64,000 nucleotides of DNA, taken from Streptomyces sp. HUAS ZL42. Lineage in GTDB: Bacteria > Actinomycetota > Actinomycetes > Streptomycetales > Streptomycetaceae. The stretch spans positions 4,154,001 to 4,218,000 of the forward strand of contig NZ_CP160403.1 in NCBI RefSeq assembly GCF_040782645.1. The letters run 5' to 3'. Each line of letters starts with the position of its first letter. The first letter of the stretch is position 1. Positions 47,127-56,600 of the stretch are shown one piece after another. The position numbers and the translations under genes were made by a program. The notes below the pieces were generated by a model. It worked only from the letters and a program-made list of their open reading frames with translations. It did no database searches and was not told the DNA's origin.

Positions 47127-47687
47127 TCATGATGACTGGTTCTCGCCGGACGGACCCACGATCCACCATTCGTCCGGATCTTCGGCCAGTTCCTCCAGCA
47201 TGATGTCGACGGCGGCACCCACTCGCGCCTCCATGGAGTCCGACGGGAGGCTACGACGGTGCTCGGCCGTCCGGTCCCAGTACTCGGCAAAGACCGCATT
47301 CCTGCACAAAACACGCAGGTGCCCAAGGAGTTCGTCCCAGTCACAGACACCGACACGATGAGCCAGCAGCAGGTTGCCGTACTCCCTGTTGGCGAAGAGC
47401 ATCTGACGGCGCCTGCCCTCGGACAGCCCTGGCAATGTACTCAACACGTCGGCCAGAGAAGGGTCGTCGATCGTCCGGTCCACCTGCTCCACGGTCAGCC
47501 GGTACTGCTGGATCATGTTCGCCCGGTGGATCTCCTCGGTGATCAGCGTGAGCTGTCGGAGCAGTTCCAGCAACAGTTCCTCCTGGCGCCGACGACGAGC
47601 GCCGCGAGCGAAGAACGCCCGCATCAGGCCGAGTCCCGCGATTGCCGCAGAACCGATACTGCGCGCAACCCTTTTCTGTGTGGCCAT
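47127..47687 (-). CDS. DUF6082-family protein (paralogue 2)
   Basis: 186-residue paralogue of 45998-46489. The core HRANMIQQYRLTVEQVDRTIDDPSLADVLSTLPGLSEGRRRQMLFANREYGNLLLAHRVG lies near residues 68-127, and the end is LAEDPDEWWIVGPSGENQSS. The N-terminus differs: RVARSIGSAAIAGLGLMRAFFARGARRRRQEELL has a short hydrophobic helix (about 7-26) followed by basic residues, suggesting membrane attachment. ATG at 47687 with AGGGGGA upstream. An in-frame extension to 47897 through the conserved block is possible but not favoured. Confidence 0.82.
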   Translation of the reverse strand: MATQKRVARSIGSAAIAGLGLMRAFFARGARRRRQEELLLELLRQLTLITEEIHRANMIQQYRLTVEQVDRTIDDPSLADVLSTLPGLSEGRRRQMLFANREYGNLLLAHRVGVCDWDELLGHLRVLCRNAVFAEYWDRTAEHRRSLPSDSMEARVGAAVDIMLEELAEDPDEWWIVGPSGENQSS

Positions 47688-47792
47688 GTCAAGGCATCCC
47701 CCTGGGTCCGGTACCCGTGCACCGGGTGGCATCGCGGGAGGTGCACGGTGGGCGTAGCTCTCCACATCCAGCGTGCCGGGCGACACCTGTCG

Positions 47793-47821
47793 GCGCGGGA
47801 GGCGGAGAGGGGGCGCATGGA
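47793..47821. repeat. Conserved upstream block of DUF6082 gene 2 (copy B)
   Basis: Partner of 46552-46580 (27 of 29 identical), 106 bp before the start of paralogue 2. On the minus strand the frame that contains HAPPLRLPRR opens with an ATG at 47837 (MRDTSFHAPP), so it could be a short upstream reading frame. Confidence 0.8.
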
Positions 47822-47912
47822 AGGACGTGTCTCGCATGTCGACCAACGCCCCGACGTATATGTGCCCCCTCGACGCTGCCCACATTCCTTCAGTCATACC
47901 CGGCCCGACGCG

Positions 47913-48314
47913 TCACCCCTGCTCAGAGCCGTTCTTGCGCGCGTCGTACGCCTCTCGCGCCTCCAGCACGTCCACCATCCGCTCCTGCGTCCACGCCGCG
48001 AGACCCCGCACCTGCTGGGCCGCCTCACGCCCCAGGTCCGTCAGCGAGTAGTCGACGCGCGGCGGGATCACCGGCTTGGCGTCGCGGTGGACCAGGCCGT
48101 CGCGCTCCAGGGTCTGGAGGGTCTGGGTGAGCATCTTCTCGCTGACCCGGCCGATGGTGCGGCGCAGCTCACTGAAGCGGTACGGGCGGTCGAGGAGCTC
48201 GATGAGGACGAGGACCCCCCAGCGGCTCGTCAGGTGCTCCAGGACCAGGCGGTACGGGCACATCGCCTCGCCGGTGTCGTACTTGCTGCTCACTACCTGG
48301 GTACTTACGGCCAT
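47913..48314 (-). CDS. HxlR-family transcriptional regulator
   Basis: 133-residue winged-helix regulator. The HxlR signature is CPYRLVLEHLTSRWGVLVLIELLDRPYRFSELRRTIGRVSEKMLTQTLQTLERDGLVHR (about 19-77), including the single conserved Cys19 that senses electrophiles or oxidants in relatives such as YodB and QorR. Divergent from an SDR gene of the QorB type, the classical target of such regulators. The start codon (ATG at 48314) lies within the palindromic control region. Confidence 0.93.
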   Translation of the reverse strand: MAVSTQVVSSKYDTGEAMCPYRLVLEHLTSRWGVLVLIELLDRPYRFSELRRTIGRVSEKMLTQTLQTLERDGLVHRDAKPVIPPRVDYSLTDLGREAAQQVRGLAAWTQERMVDVLEAREAYDARKNGSEQG

Positions 48315-48317
48315 GCC

Positions 48318-48342
48318 AGTACCTTACTTCCAAGTGGGTACT
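48318..48342. promoter_or_regulatory. Operator candidate between hxlR and the SDR gene
   Basis: AGTACC-N13-GGTACT. A second GGGTACTT lies at 48299-48306 inside the regulator gene's first codons. The SDR promoter is likely TTTCCA-N17-TAGGGT with the -10 at 48365-48370, so a protein bound here would overlap the upstream edge of its -35. HxlR proteins bind similar spaced inverted repeats. Confidence 0.6.
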
Positions 48343-48408
48343 TTCCAGAAGTTAGCGCACCTCCTAGGGTTAGTGACAGAAAGGCACCCCACAAGGAGAT
48401 CCCAGATC

Positions 48409-49263
48409 ATGAGCATCGTTGTCACCGGAGCCACCGGACACCTCGGCCGTCACGTCGTCGAGCAGCTGCTGGAGAAGGTTCCGGCGGAGCAGATCACCGC
48501 CGTCGTACGCGACGAGGCGAAGGCCGCCGACTTCGCGGCCCGCGGCGTGAAGCTCGCGGTCGCCGACTACAACGCCCCCGAGACCTTCGACACCCTCTTC
48601 GACGCCGGCGACAAGGTGCTGCTCATCTCCGGCAACGAGTTCGACAAGGGCCGTGTGCAGCAGCACAAGGTCGTCATCGAGGCCGCCAAGGCCGCCGGTG
48701 TGGCGCTGCTCGCCTACACCAGCGGCCCGGGCACCCTGACCGCCGCGCTCGCCGACGACCACCGCGGCACCGAGGAGGCGCTCCTCGCCTCCGGCGTGCC
48801 CTACACGCTGCTGCGCAACGGCTGGTACCACGAGAACTACACCGAGAACCTCGCGCCGGTGCTCGAGTACAACGCCGTCGTCGCGGCCGCCGGCGAGGGC
48901 CGCGTCTCCTCCGCCTCCCGCGCCGACTACGCGGCCGCCGCCGTCGCCGTGCTGACCGGCGAGGGCCACGAGAACAAGACGTACGAGCTGGGCGGCGACG
49001 AGGCGTGGAGCTTCGCCGAGTACGCGGCGGAGATCGGCAAGCAGACCGGCAAGGAGATCGGCTACAACTCCGTCTCCGTCGAGGCCTACACCGAGATCCT
49101 GGCCGGCGCGGGGCTGCCGGGTCCGCTCGCCGCGATCCTGGCGGGCGTGGACGCCTCCATCGAGAAGGGCGAGCTGGTCGTCGGCAGCGGTGATCTGTCC
49201 CGTCTGATCGGCCGTCCGACGAGCCCGATCTCCGAGGCGATCGCCGCCGCGGTCAAGGGCTGA
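48409..49263 (+). CDS. SDR-family NAD(P)H:quinone oxidoreductase (QorB/QOR2-like)
   Basis: 284-residue atypical short-chain dehydrogenase. MSIVVTGATGHLGRHVVEQLL carries the GxxGxxG nucleotide-binding loop; AVVRDEAKAADFAARGVKLAVADYNAPETF is the phosphate-binding segment. VALLAYTSGPG and LLRNGWYHENYTENLA (about 139-154) match QOR2-type quinone reductases, which reduce quinones with NADPH. Divergent from the HxlR regulator, implying induction by quinones or electrophiles. ATG at 48409 with AAGGAGAT. A long hairpin (49271-49320) follows. Confidence 0.9.
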   Translation: MSIVVTGATGHLGRHVVEQLLEKVPAEQITAVVRDEAKAADFAARGVKLAVADYNAPETFDTLFDAGDKVLLISGNEFDKGRVQQHKVVIEAAKAAGVALLAYTSGPGTLTAALADDHRGTEEALLASGVPYTLLRNGWYHENYTENLAPVLEYNAVVAAAGEGRVSSASRADYAAAAVAVLTGEGHENKTYELGGDEAWSFAEYAAEIGKQTGKEIGYNSVSVEAYTEILAGAGLPGPLAAILAGVDASIEKGELVVGSGDLSRLIGRPTSPISEAIAAAVKG

Positions 49264-49270
49264 CACTCCG

Positions 49271-49320
49271 ACCCTCGCCTGTCATGACCGTATAGCGATA
49301 CGGGCATGACAGGCGAGGGT
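49271..49320 (+). terminator. Long terminator hairpin after the SDR gene
   Basis: 50-bp inverted repeat: 16 perfect pairs (ACCCTCGCCTGTCATG with its complement) plus further pairing CCGTAT / ATACGG around AGCG. It starts 8 bp after the stop. Confidence 0.88.
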
Positions 49321-49370
49321 GCTCGGCGCTACCTTCGTGCAGGCGAGCAGGACGTACGAAGGAGGGCCCC

Positions 49371-50321
49371 GTGGGCGGGACGTCGAAGGGCGAGCGGCGG
49401 ACAGGTCTGCTGAACGGCTTCGCGGCCTATGGGATGTGGGGCCTCGTCCCGCTCTTCTGGCCGTTGCTCAAGCCCGCCGGGGCGGTGGAGATCCTCGCCC
49501 ACCGGATGGTGTGGTCGCTCGCCTTCGTGGGCGTCGCCCTCGTCGTCATCCGTCGCTGGTCCTGGGCCGGTGAGCTGCTGCGGCAGCCGCGCAGGCTGGG
49601 GCTCGTCGCGGTCGCCGCGGCCGTCATCACCGTCAACTGGGGCGTCTACATCTGGGCCGTGAACTCCGGGCACGTCGTCGAGGCCTCGCTCGGGTACTTC
49701 ATCAATCCCCTCGTCACCATCGCCATGGGCGTGCTGCTCCTGAAGGAACGGCTGCGGCCCGTGCAGTGGGCGGCGGTGGGCGTCGGGTTCGCCGCCGTTG
49801 TTGTGCTCACCATCGGGTACGGGCGGCCGCCGTGGATCTCCCTGTGCCTCGCCTTCTCCTTCGCCACCTACGGCCTGGTGAAGAAGAAGGTCAATCTCGG
49901 TGGCATCGAGTCGCTGGCCGCCGAGACCGCGATCCAGTTCCTGCCCGCGCTCGGATATCTGCTCTGGCTCGGCTCGCAGGGCAATTCCACCTTCACGAGC
50001 GAGGGTGCGGGGCATGCGTCGCTGCTCGCCGCGACCGGGGTCGTCACCGCGCTGCCGCTGGTGTGTTTCGGGGCGGCCGCGATTCGCGTGCCGCTGTCCA
50101 CGCTGGGGTTGCTGCAGTACCTTGCGCCCGTGTTCCAGTTCCTGCTCGGCGTCGTCTACTTCCATGAGGCGATGCCGGCCGAGCGGTGGGCGGGGTTCGC
50201 GTTGGTGTGGCTGGCGTTGACGCTGCTTACCGCCGATGCGTGGCGCTCCGCGCGGGGGGCGAGGCGGCCGGTGGACTTGCCCGAGGTTTCCCGGCCGGCC
50301 TCCACCCGAGTGGACGTCTGA
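49371..50321 (+). CDS. rarD: RarD-type EamA-family transporter
   Basis: 316-residue inner membrane protein with 10 helices in two EamA halves. GLLNGFAAYGMWGLVPLFWPLL (about 12-33) and AVEILAHRMVWSL are RarD hallmarks; VNWGVYIWAVNSGHVVEASLGYFINPL (about 88-114) is the second. It is probably a metabolite exporter; substrates of RarD remain uncertain. GTG at 49371 with GAAGGAGGG upstream. A palindrome overlaps its stop (50322-50340). Confidence 0.9.
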   Translation: MGGTSKGERRTGLLNGFAAYGMWGLVPLFWPLLKPAGAVEILAHRMVWSLAFVGVALVVIRRWSWAGELLRQPRRLGLVAVAAAVITVNWGVYIWAVNSGHVVEASLGYFINPLVTIAMGVLLLKERLRPVQWAAVGVGFAAVVVLTIGYGRPPWISLCLAFSFATYGLVKKKVNLGGIESLAAETAIQFLPALGYLLWLGSQGNSTFTSEGAGHASLLAATGVVTALPLVCFGAAAIRVPLSTLGLLQYLAPVFQFLLGVVYFHEAMPAERWAGFALVWLALTLLTADAWRSARGARRPVDLPEVSRPASTRVDV

Positions 50322-50340
50322 CCGGGGGCTCCGCCCCCGG
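50322..50340 (+). terminator. Hairpin after rarD
   Basis: CCGGGGGC-TCC-GCCCCCGG directly after the stop codon, a type common at the ends of Streptomyces genes. Confidence 0.65.
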
Positions 50341-50360
50341 ACCCCCGACCTTCGCCCCCC

Positions 50361-50740
50361 ACCACCCGACTCGGCCGGACAAGAGGTGACCCCCGCCTGG
50401 GACTCCGCGCCAGACCCCGCGGGACCTCCGTCCCCCACACCCCTGCACCCGACCACCCAACTCGGCCGGACCAGAGGTAACCCCCGCCCTGGGACTCCGC
50501 CCCAGACCCCGCGGGACCTCCGTCCCCCACACCCCTGCACCCGACCACCCAACTCGGCCGGACCAGAGGTAACCCCCGCCTGGGACTCCGCGCCAGACCC
50601 CGCGGGACTTCCGTCCCGCACACACACCCCTGCACCCCTGCACCCGACCCGGCCGGACCAGAGGTAACCCCCGCCCTGGGACTCCGCCCCAGACCCCGCG
50701 GGACCTCCCTCCCCCACACCCCTGCACCCGACCACCCGAT
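50361..50740. repeat. Tandem array of four about 92-bp intergenic repeats
   Basis: Four copies of a unit containing GGCCGGACCAGAGGTAAC, CTGGGACTCCG, CCAGACCCCGCGGGACCTCC and CACACCCCTGCACCCGACCAC. The GGCCGG landmark recurs at 50373, 50464, 50556 and 50651 (periods 91, 92, 95). Copies differ by a few substitutions and short indels. The unit contains no start codon or consistent frame and is not CRISPR-like. The rest of the gap (50741-50873) shows only a truncated fragment near 50770-50815. The whole gap is 552 bp between rarD and the CGNR gene. Confidence 0.9.
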
Positions 50741-50873
50741 GGCCCGAACGAGGCCGCCCCGGCCGGCACGGGTTCTGGGGCGGAGCCCCTGCCAGGCTTG
50801 CGGCGAAGCCGCATGGTGGTGGCCCTTCGGTTGACCGACCTCAAGCGCCGGACGGGCTTTGTTGCTGGGCTGA

Positions 50874-51515
50874 TCAGCTGCTCCGGCTCTGGGTGTCCGC
50901 AGCCCTTGCTCTGTGGGCCCGTACCTTTTCCCGGTTGCCGCAGTGTTCCATCGCGCACCAGCGGCGGCGGGCCGGGCGGGAGGTGTCGACGAACAGCAAG
51001 TAGCAGTCGTGGGCGGCGCATTCGCGGATGCGGTCGGCGTGGGGGCCGGTGAAGAGGTCGATCGCGTCTCGGGCGATGGTTGAAAGGAGGTGGGTGGTTG
51101 TGGCGCCGGGGGCCCAGGTGCGGGTGCCGTCCGGGGCGATGCGGGACACCAGGGGTGGTTCGGCGGCGGCCTCGTTGATCACGGCCAGGTGGCGGGGGTG
51201 CAGCGGGCGGCCGTGCGCCCGGTCCGCCGTGAGGAGGAAGAGCGCGTTGCGGAAGGTGCGGGTGCGCTCCAAGTCAGCTTCTTCTACGGCGAGTTCGAGA
51301 CCTTCTGGCAGGCGGCTGCGGTCGGCCCAGGCAGTCAGGTCGGACGGCTCGTGCAGCGTCTCGTAGCGGGCGAAGGCGCCCGGGCCGCCGGTCGTCAGCA
51401 GTTCCAGGCAGAGTGCGCCGGGGTCGAATCGGTAGGGCTTCCCGTCGTGCGAGATCAGGGTCAGGCCGGGTGACGGTTGCGGTGATTCCGGCGATTCGGT
51501 TGCAGGCCCGCTCAT
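50874..51515 (-). CDS. CGNR zinc-finger / ABATE-domain regulator
   Basis: 213-residue protein with an N-terminal ABATE-like domain (PYRFDPGALCLELLTTGGPG, about 28-47; RNALFLLTADRAHGRP about 90-105) and a C-terminal CGNR zinc finger RECAAHDCYLLFVDTSRPARRRWCAMEHCGNREKVRAHRARA (about 163-205), with Cys165, Cys170, Cys187 and Cys192 or nearby. The family is presumed DNA-binding, often stress-linked. The ATG at 51515 is inside a palindrome shared with the divergent VOC gene, so autoregulation is likely. Confidence 0.88.
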   Translation of the reverse strand: MSGPATESPESPQPSPGLTLISHDGKPYRFDPGALCLELLTTGGPGAFARYETLHEPSDLTAWADRSRLPEGLELAVEEADLERTRTFRNALFLLTADRAHGRPLHPRHLAVINEAAAEPPLVSRIAPDGTRTWAPGATTTHLLSTIARDAIDLFTGPHADRIRECAAHDCYLLFVDTSRPARRRWCAMEHCGNREKVRAHRARAADTQSRSS

Positions 51516-51539
51516 GTAACCAATATAACCGGTTACATG
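51513..51539. promoter_or_regulatory. Palindrome spanning both start codons of the CGNR/VOC pair
   Basis: CATGTAACC-N9-GGTTACATG. The two ATGs (51515 reading left, 51537 reading right) lie inside its arms, with 21 bp between them. A further TAACC sits in the middle (ATATAACC). No ribosome-binding site can fit for either gene, so both may be leaderless or start further in. Confidence 0.75.
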
Positions 51540-52004
51540 ACGCAGACAGCCCCCGCACCCGTGCACTGGAAGCTCGTCATCGACTCCGCCGACCCGCACG
51601 CCCAGGCCGACTTCTGGGCCGCCGCGCTGCACTACGAGGTCGAGGACAACAGCGCGCTCGTCGAGCGGTTGCTGGAACTCGGCGCGCTGCCGGGCGCGGC
51701 GACCGTCGAGTTCCACGGCCGCCCGGCCTTCCGGGACCTGATCGCCGTACGGCATCCGGACGATCCGTACGACGGGGACAGCGGCACCGGGCTCGGGCGG
51801 CGGCTGCTGTTCCAGCGCGTACCGGAGGCGAAGACCGTCAAGAACCGGCTCCATCTGGATCTGCATCCGGGCGAGGGGCGGCGAGCCGGTGAGGTCGAGC
51901 GGCTGACGGGGCTGGGGGCGAGTGTGCTGCGGGAGGTGAAGGAGCCGTCCGGGTCGTGGGTGGTGATGGCGGATCCGGAGGGGAACGAGTTCTGCGTGCA
52001 CTGA
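51537..52004 (+). CDS. VOC/glyoxalase-superfamily protein
   Basis: 155-residue protein of the vicinal oxygen chelate superfamily: opening MTQTAPAPVHWKLVIDSADPHAQADFWAAALHYEVED is the first beta-alpha-beta module, and LHLDLHPGEGRRAGEVERLTGLGASVLREVKEPSGSWVVMADPEGNEFCVH (about 102-155) the second, with the terminal Glu/His pair typical of metal-binding forms. Substrate unknown. Divergent from the CGNR regulator. The GTG in VHWKLV is an alternative start that would leave room for a 5' leader. Confidence 0.87.
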   Translation: MTQTAPAPVHWKLVIDSADPHAQADFWAAALHYEVEDNSALVERLLELGALPGAATVEFHGRPAFRDLIAVRHPDDPYDGDSGTGLGRRLLFQRVPEAKTVKNRLHLDLHPGEGRRAGEVERLTGLGASVLREVKEPSGSWVVMADPEGNEFCVH

Positions 52005-52115
52005 CGCCAAAGCATCCCGAGGGGGTTCGGTTCCGTTATCTGAACTCCCTGTCCAAATAGCGCTCTTGACGGAGAGTTTGCCTCAGCTTCACCATCCAGG
52101 CACCCCATTCACTGA

Positions 52116-53117
<1,002 letters not shown>

Positions 53118-53153
53118 GCCGAGCCAACCCGGCCGGACCCCCGGCCGTACTAC

Positions 53154-54530
53154 CTACTGGGCCTCCGCGGCGCGGGCCCGTTCCGCCAGGCGGCCCATGC
53201 GGGTGCGGGCCGACTCCAGCTGCTCGACGTCCTCGGCGGCCGGACCGCCCTCGGCCGTGAGCTCGGTCCACAGGCCGAGCAGGTCGCACCCCAGGGCCAG
53301 GCCCTGCACGGGGTCGCGTACGGCACGCCAGGCCGCCGCCGCGCTCTGGACGTTGCCGTACGCGGCCTCCGCGTCCCGGGTGCGGCGGCGGATGCGGGCC
53401 AGGTCGAGGGAGAGGTGGAAGGAGCGGAGCGGGTCGCCGGCCAAGTAGGCGATGTACGCGGTGAGTTCACGCAGCCGGAGCACCTCGGGGTGCTCCGGCC
53501 CCAGCGTCTGCGAAGCCTCTCCCACGGTTTGCTCCGCGAGGGCGGCCGCGGTCTCGATCCTGCCCGCCTTCACGGCCTCGTTGATGCGTCCCATCGGCTC
53601 GGCGAGCAGCGCCGGAGCGCTGCCGTCGCCGGGGGCGGTGAGCGGTTCGTCGCCGAGGACGGCTTCGGCGACGGCGTCGAAGCCTCGGGCGGGGGTCGGC
53701 TTGGGGTCGGGTTCGGGGCCGGGGTTGAGGCCGGCGGCGAGGTCGGACTCACGGTGGGCGGTGGACTTGCCGGTCACGACGGGTACGGGTGCGAATGTCG
53801 CCTCCGGTTCCGCGTCCATCGCCGGCGGGGGGCCGAACTCGCCCGTGGGGGCCGCGACCGTGCCGGGCATGGGCGCCGGCGGGACGGGGCCTGCGGCGGC
53901 CGTCTTCTCCGGCCCCTCCGACACCGCCCGCAGGGCGAACGTCGGCGCGGGGTCGCCGGCCGAGTGCGGCTCGGGCAGCGACCGCAGCGGGAACGTCGGG
54001 GTGGCGTCCCGCACCGGCTCCCGCACCGCCGCCTCCATCGACTCCCGCACCGGCTCCTCCATCGACTCGTGCACCGGCTCGTGCACCGGCCGAAGCACGT
54101 GTGTGGGCTTGTCGTGGTGCGGCCGCGGCGGTTCCACGGAGGCTGCGGGCGACTCGGACGGCGCGGTCGCCTCTGCCCGCGCCCCCTCCGGCCCGGCCTC
54201 CTCCGGCGCAGCCGCGCGCACCGGTTCCGCCGTGAAGTGGCTGGAGCCGTCCATGTCCACCCTCAGGTGTACGACGTAACCGATGCGCTCGTCGTGGACC
54301 GTGGCGAGGACGGGGTGGCCGGTGGCGAGGGCGATGCGGTGGAGGTGGCTCAGGACGGCCTGCTGGATCTCCTGGCCGGGCGCCGCGACGACCGGGACGC
54401 CCCCGATCGACGCACCGACCGCACCCGGGCCCTCCCCGGTGACGCTGACGTCCAGCGGCGCCACCACGGGTCCCGCCGAGCTTGCGGCGTAGTTCTCTTC
54501 CCGCTTCTTGTCGCGGCTGAGTCGAGACAT
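53154..54530 (-). CDS. Conserved hypothetical with Pro/Glu-rich middle and TPR-like C-terminus
   Basis: 458-residue protein. N-terminal 100 residues ([49 protein letters not shown]) form a mixed alpha-beta domain. The middle (about 105-300) is low complexity, with [26 protein letters not shown] repeats. The C-terminal 140 residues ([66 protein letters not shown]) resemble tetratricopeptide repeats. No signal peptide. The ATG at 54530 is chosen over one 32 codons earlier. It is divergent from a P-loop-like gene (54817) across a 286-bp gap holding no other feature I recognise. Such pairs occur in several streptomycete loci. Confidence 0.75.
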   Translation of the reverse strand: MSRLSRDKKREENYAASSAGPVVAPLDVSVTGEGPGAVGASIGGVPVVAAPGQEIQQAVLSHLHRIALATGHPVLATVHDERIGYVVHLRVDMDGSSHFTAEPVRAAAPEEAGPEGARAEATAPSESPAASVEPPRPHHDKPTHVLRPVHEPVHESMEEPVRESMEAAVREPVRDATPTFPLRSLPEPHSAGDPAPTFALRAVSEGPEKTAAAGPVPPAPMPGTVAAPTGEFGPPPAMDAEPEATFAPVPVVTGKSTAHRESDLAAGLNPGPEPDPKPTPARGFDAVAEAVLGDEPLTAPGDGSAPALLAEPMGRINEAVKAGRIETAAALAEQTVGEASQTLGPEHPEVLRLRELTAYIAYLAGDPLRSFHLSLDLARIRRRTRDAEAAYGNVQSAAAAWRAVRDPVQGLALGCDLLGLWTELTAEGGPAAEDVEQLESARTRMGRLAERARAAEAQ

Positions 54531-54816
54531 CGGTTCCCTCACTCGCAGGCGCCGGTCGGACGACGGGACGGCTCGTCCGGGATCCATGGTGCTCCCTTCC
54601 GCGCCGCGTCCGCCGCCTCTCGGCACCGGGGACCCGGCGTGGTACCAGGATCCCGTCGTACACGTACTGTTGAGTCTCTCCGCTCGCTCCCGATCCTCAC
54701 GTCACCACGACGTCACAGCCTCGTTCCAGGAACTCATGCTCCGTCAGGAAACCACGCGGGAGCCGTTGAGGATCAGGGCGGCCGGGTGATCGGAGCGACG
54801 ACGGAGGAGTACGAGG

Positions 54817-55320
54817 ATGCGGACGACGGTCGTGCGGCAGGGGCCGGAGATCTGGCTCCGCGGGCCGGTGGACATACCGGAACAGGAGCCGGCCCACCCC
54901 TCCGTCACCGCCCGGCGCTTCTCCTGGGTGGCCACGCACGGAGGGGCGGGCACCACCACACTCGCGGCGGTCTACGGCGGTCACGACTGCGGACGCGACT
55001 GGCCCGGCCCCGGCCATCCGCACTCCGTCCTCCTCGTCGCCCGCACCCATGCCGCCGGGCTCACCGCCGTTGTGCGCACCATCGAGGTCTTCCGGCGCGG
55101 GGAGGCTCCGGCCGGGCTCGACCTCGACGCCGTGGTGCTCGTCGCGGACGCGCCGGGACGGCTGCCGCGCCCGCTCGCCCAGCACGTCCGGCTGATCGAA
55201 TCGGTGATAGACGTCTACCGCGTGCCGTGGGTGCCCGCTTGGCGGGTGGGCGATCTGAGCGGCCGTCCGCCCCGCGAGACGGAAGCCCTGGCCCGGCTCA
55301 CGGGCGGGCGGTCCCGCTGA
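54817..55320 (+). CDS. DUF6668-type protein with degenerate P-loop
   Basis: 167-residue protein whose sequence [23 protein letters not shown] (about 33-55) resembles the Walker A loop of ParA/MinD-type ATPases but lacks the two lysines (HGGAGTTT in place of KGGxGKT). [43 protein letters not shown] (about 102-145) matches the following switch regions in layout. Nucleotide binding, if any, must be atypical. Followed after two bases by an amidase, in the same direction; divergent from the TPR-like gene. Function unknown. Confidence 0.75.
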   Translation: MRTTVVRQGPEIWLRGPVDIPEQEPAHPSVTARRFSWVATHGGAGTTTLAAVYGGHDCGRDWPGPGHPHSVLLVARTHAAGLTAVVRTIEVFRRGEAPAGLDLDAVVLVADAPGRLPRPLAQHVRLIESVIDVYRVPWVPAWRVGDLSGRPPRETEALARLTGGRSR

Positions 55321-55322
55321 CC

Positions 55323-56540
55323 GTGGAGGGAAGGCAGGACGCCGCCGACGGCCGGGACTGCGCCGAGGCGAACCGCCCCGGTGATTCCGTCGCCGATGTC
55401 GCCGGTGCCGTACGGTCGGGGCGGATGCGGGCCGTCGACGTCGTCGCGGCCGCCCTCGAACGGATCGGCCGGGTCGACCCGGCCCTGTGCGCGTTCGCCG
55501 AGGTGTGGGAGGAGGCCGCGCTGCGACGGGCCGCCGAGGTGGACGCGCGGGTCGCCGACGGGGAGCGGCCGCCGTTGGCCGGGGTGCCGATCGGCGTGAA
55601 GGGGCGGCGCGGGCTGCGTACGGCGGGCCCGCTGATCGCGGCCGGGTGTGTGCCCGTGGGCGCCACCTCCGTGCCCGGCCCGGGAACTCCCTGGCAGACG
55701 TGGGGACTTGGGGCGCACGGCCGTACGGTCAACCCTTGGCGGGCCGATCGCACGCCGGGCGGTTCGTCGGCCGGGTCCGCCGCCGCTGTGGCCGCCGGGC
55801 TGGTGCCGCTCGCGACCGGGAGCGACGGGGCGGGGTCGGTGCGTATCCCCGCGGCCTGGTGCGGGGTGGTCGGGCTCAAGACCACCAACGGGCGGCTGCC
55901 GTCGGGCGACCGTACGGGACTCGCGGCTCCAGGGGTGCTCGCCCGGTGCGCGGCGGATGCGGAGGCGTGGTGGCGGGTGGTGTCGGGGGGCGCGGCGGCT
56001 GATGCCGCACCGGCGCCCAGTCCCCTTGCCGCCCTCGCCCCGACACCCCTTGCGGCCTGGTCCTCGGACCTCGGCTTCGCCGACCCCGATCCGGAACCGG
56101 TCGCCCTCGCCCGCGCGGCGGCCTCACGCCTCGCGGACGCGGGCGTCGTACGAACCGTACGACCGCACCCCGCCCTCCGGCTCACCGACCCCGCCCCCGC
56201 CTGGCTCGCCCTCCGCTCCCCCGATACCGTCCCCGACCCTCGCGCGGCCCTGCACGTCCGCGCCGAGACCAACCGGCGGCTGGACACCCTGTTCACCCGC
56301 GCCGACCTGCTGCTGACACCCACGACCCCCACGGCCCCACACGGCCACGAAGGCCCCGGCGACCGCTACTCCACCGCACTGACCTGGGCGTTCAACCTCA
56401 GCGGGCATCCCGCGATCAGCATCCCGGCGGGGTTCGGCGCGGACGGCTGTCCGGTGGGGCTCCAGGTGGTGGCGCCGCACGGCGGGGAGGCGCTGTTGCT
56501 CGCGGTGGCACGGGCCGCCGAGCGCACCCTCGACAATTGA
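55323..56540 (+). CDS. Amidase-signature family protein
   Basis: 405-residue member of the amidase-signature family. Lys near residue 96 ([10 protein letters not shown]), a cis-Ser in [43 protein letters not shown] (about 144-186), and the nucleophile Ser in [10 protein letters not shown] form the Ser-Ser-Lys triad. VKG in place of VKD and DGAGS in place of DTGGS are slight deviations. The middle region is short, and [19 protein letters not shown] (about 355-375) is normal. GTG at 55323 is inferred; an ATG at 55425 is possible. Two bases follow the previous stop. Substrate unknown. Confidence 0.85.
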   Translation: MEGRQDAADGRDCAEANRPGDSVADVAGAVRSGRMRAVDVVAAALERIGRVDPALCAFAEVWEEAALRRAAEVDARVADGERPPLAGVPIGVKGRRGLRTAGPLIAAGCVPVGATSVPGPGTPWQTWGLGAHGRTVNPWRADRTPGGSSAGSAAAVAAGLVPLATGSDGAGSVRIPAAWCGVVGLKTTNGRLPSGDRTGLAAPGVLARCAADAEAWWRVVSGGAAADAAPAPSPLAALAPTPLAAWSSDLGFADPDPEPVALARAAASRLADAGVVRTVRPHPALRLTDPAPAWLALRSPDTVPDPRAALHVRAETNRRLDTLFTRADLLLTPTTPTAPHGHEGPGDRYSTALTWAFNLSGHPAISIPAGFGADGCPVGLQVVAPHGGEALLLAVARAAERTLDN

Positions 56541-56576
56541 ATGCACAAGCATATAATGCATGAGCGTGTAATTGTC
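56532..56576. promoter_or_regulatory. AT-rich nested palindrome before the flavin reductase gene
   Basis: Outer inverted repeat GACAATT / AATTGTC (56532-56538 with 56570-56576). Inner palindrome GCAT-ATA-ATGC (56549-56559) contains TATAAT (56552-56557), a perfect -10; no good -35 was found. It overlaps the amidase stop and lies 25-70 bp upstream of the next start. The AT content contrasts with the surroundings. Confidence 0.6.
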
Positions 56577-56600
56577 GTACGCCGATCACTTGGGGATCCC

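Noticed and set aside
50361..50740. CRISPR array
   Set aside because: Units are about 92 bp with internal conservation throughout and no unique spacers or cas genes.
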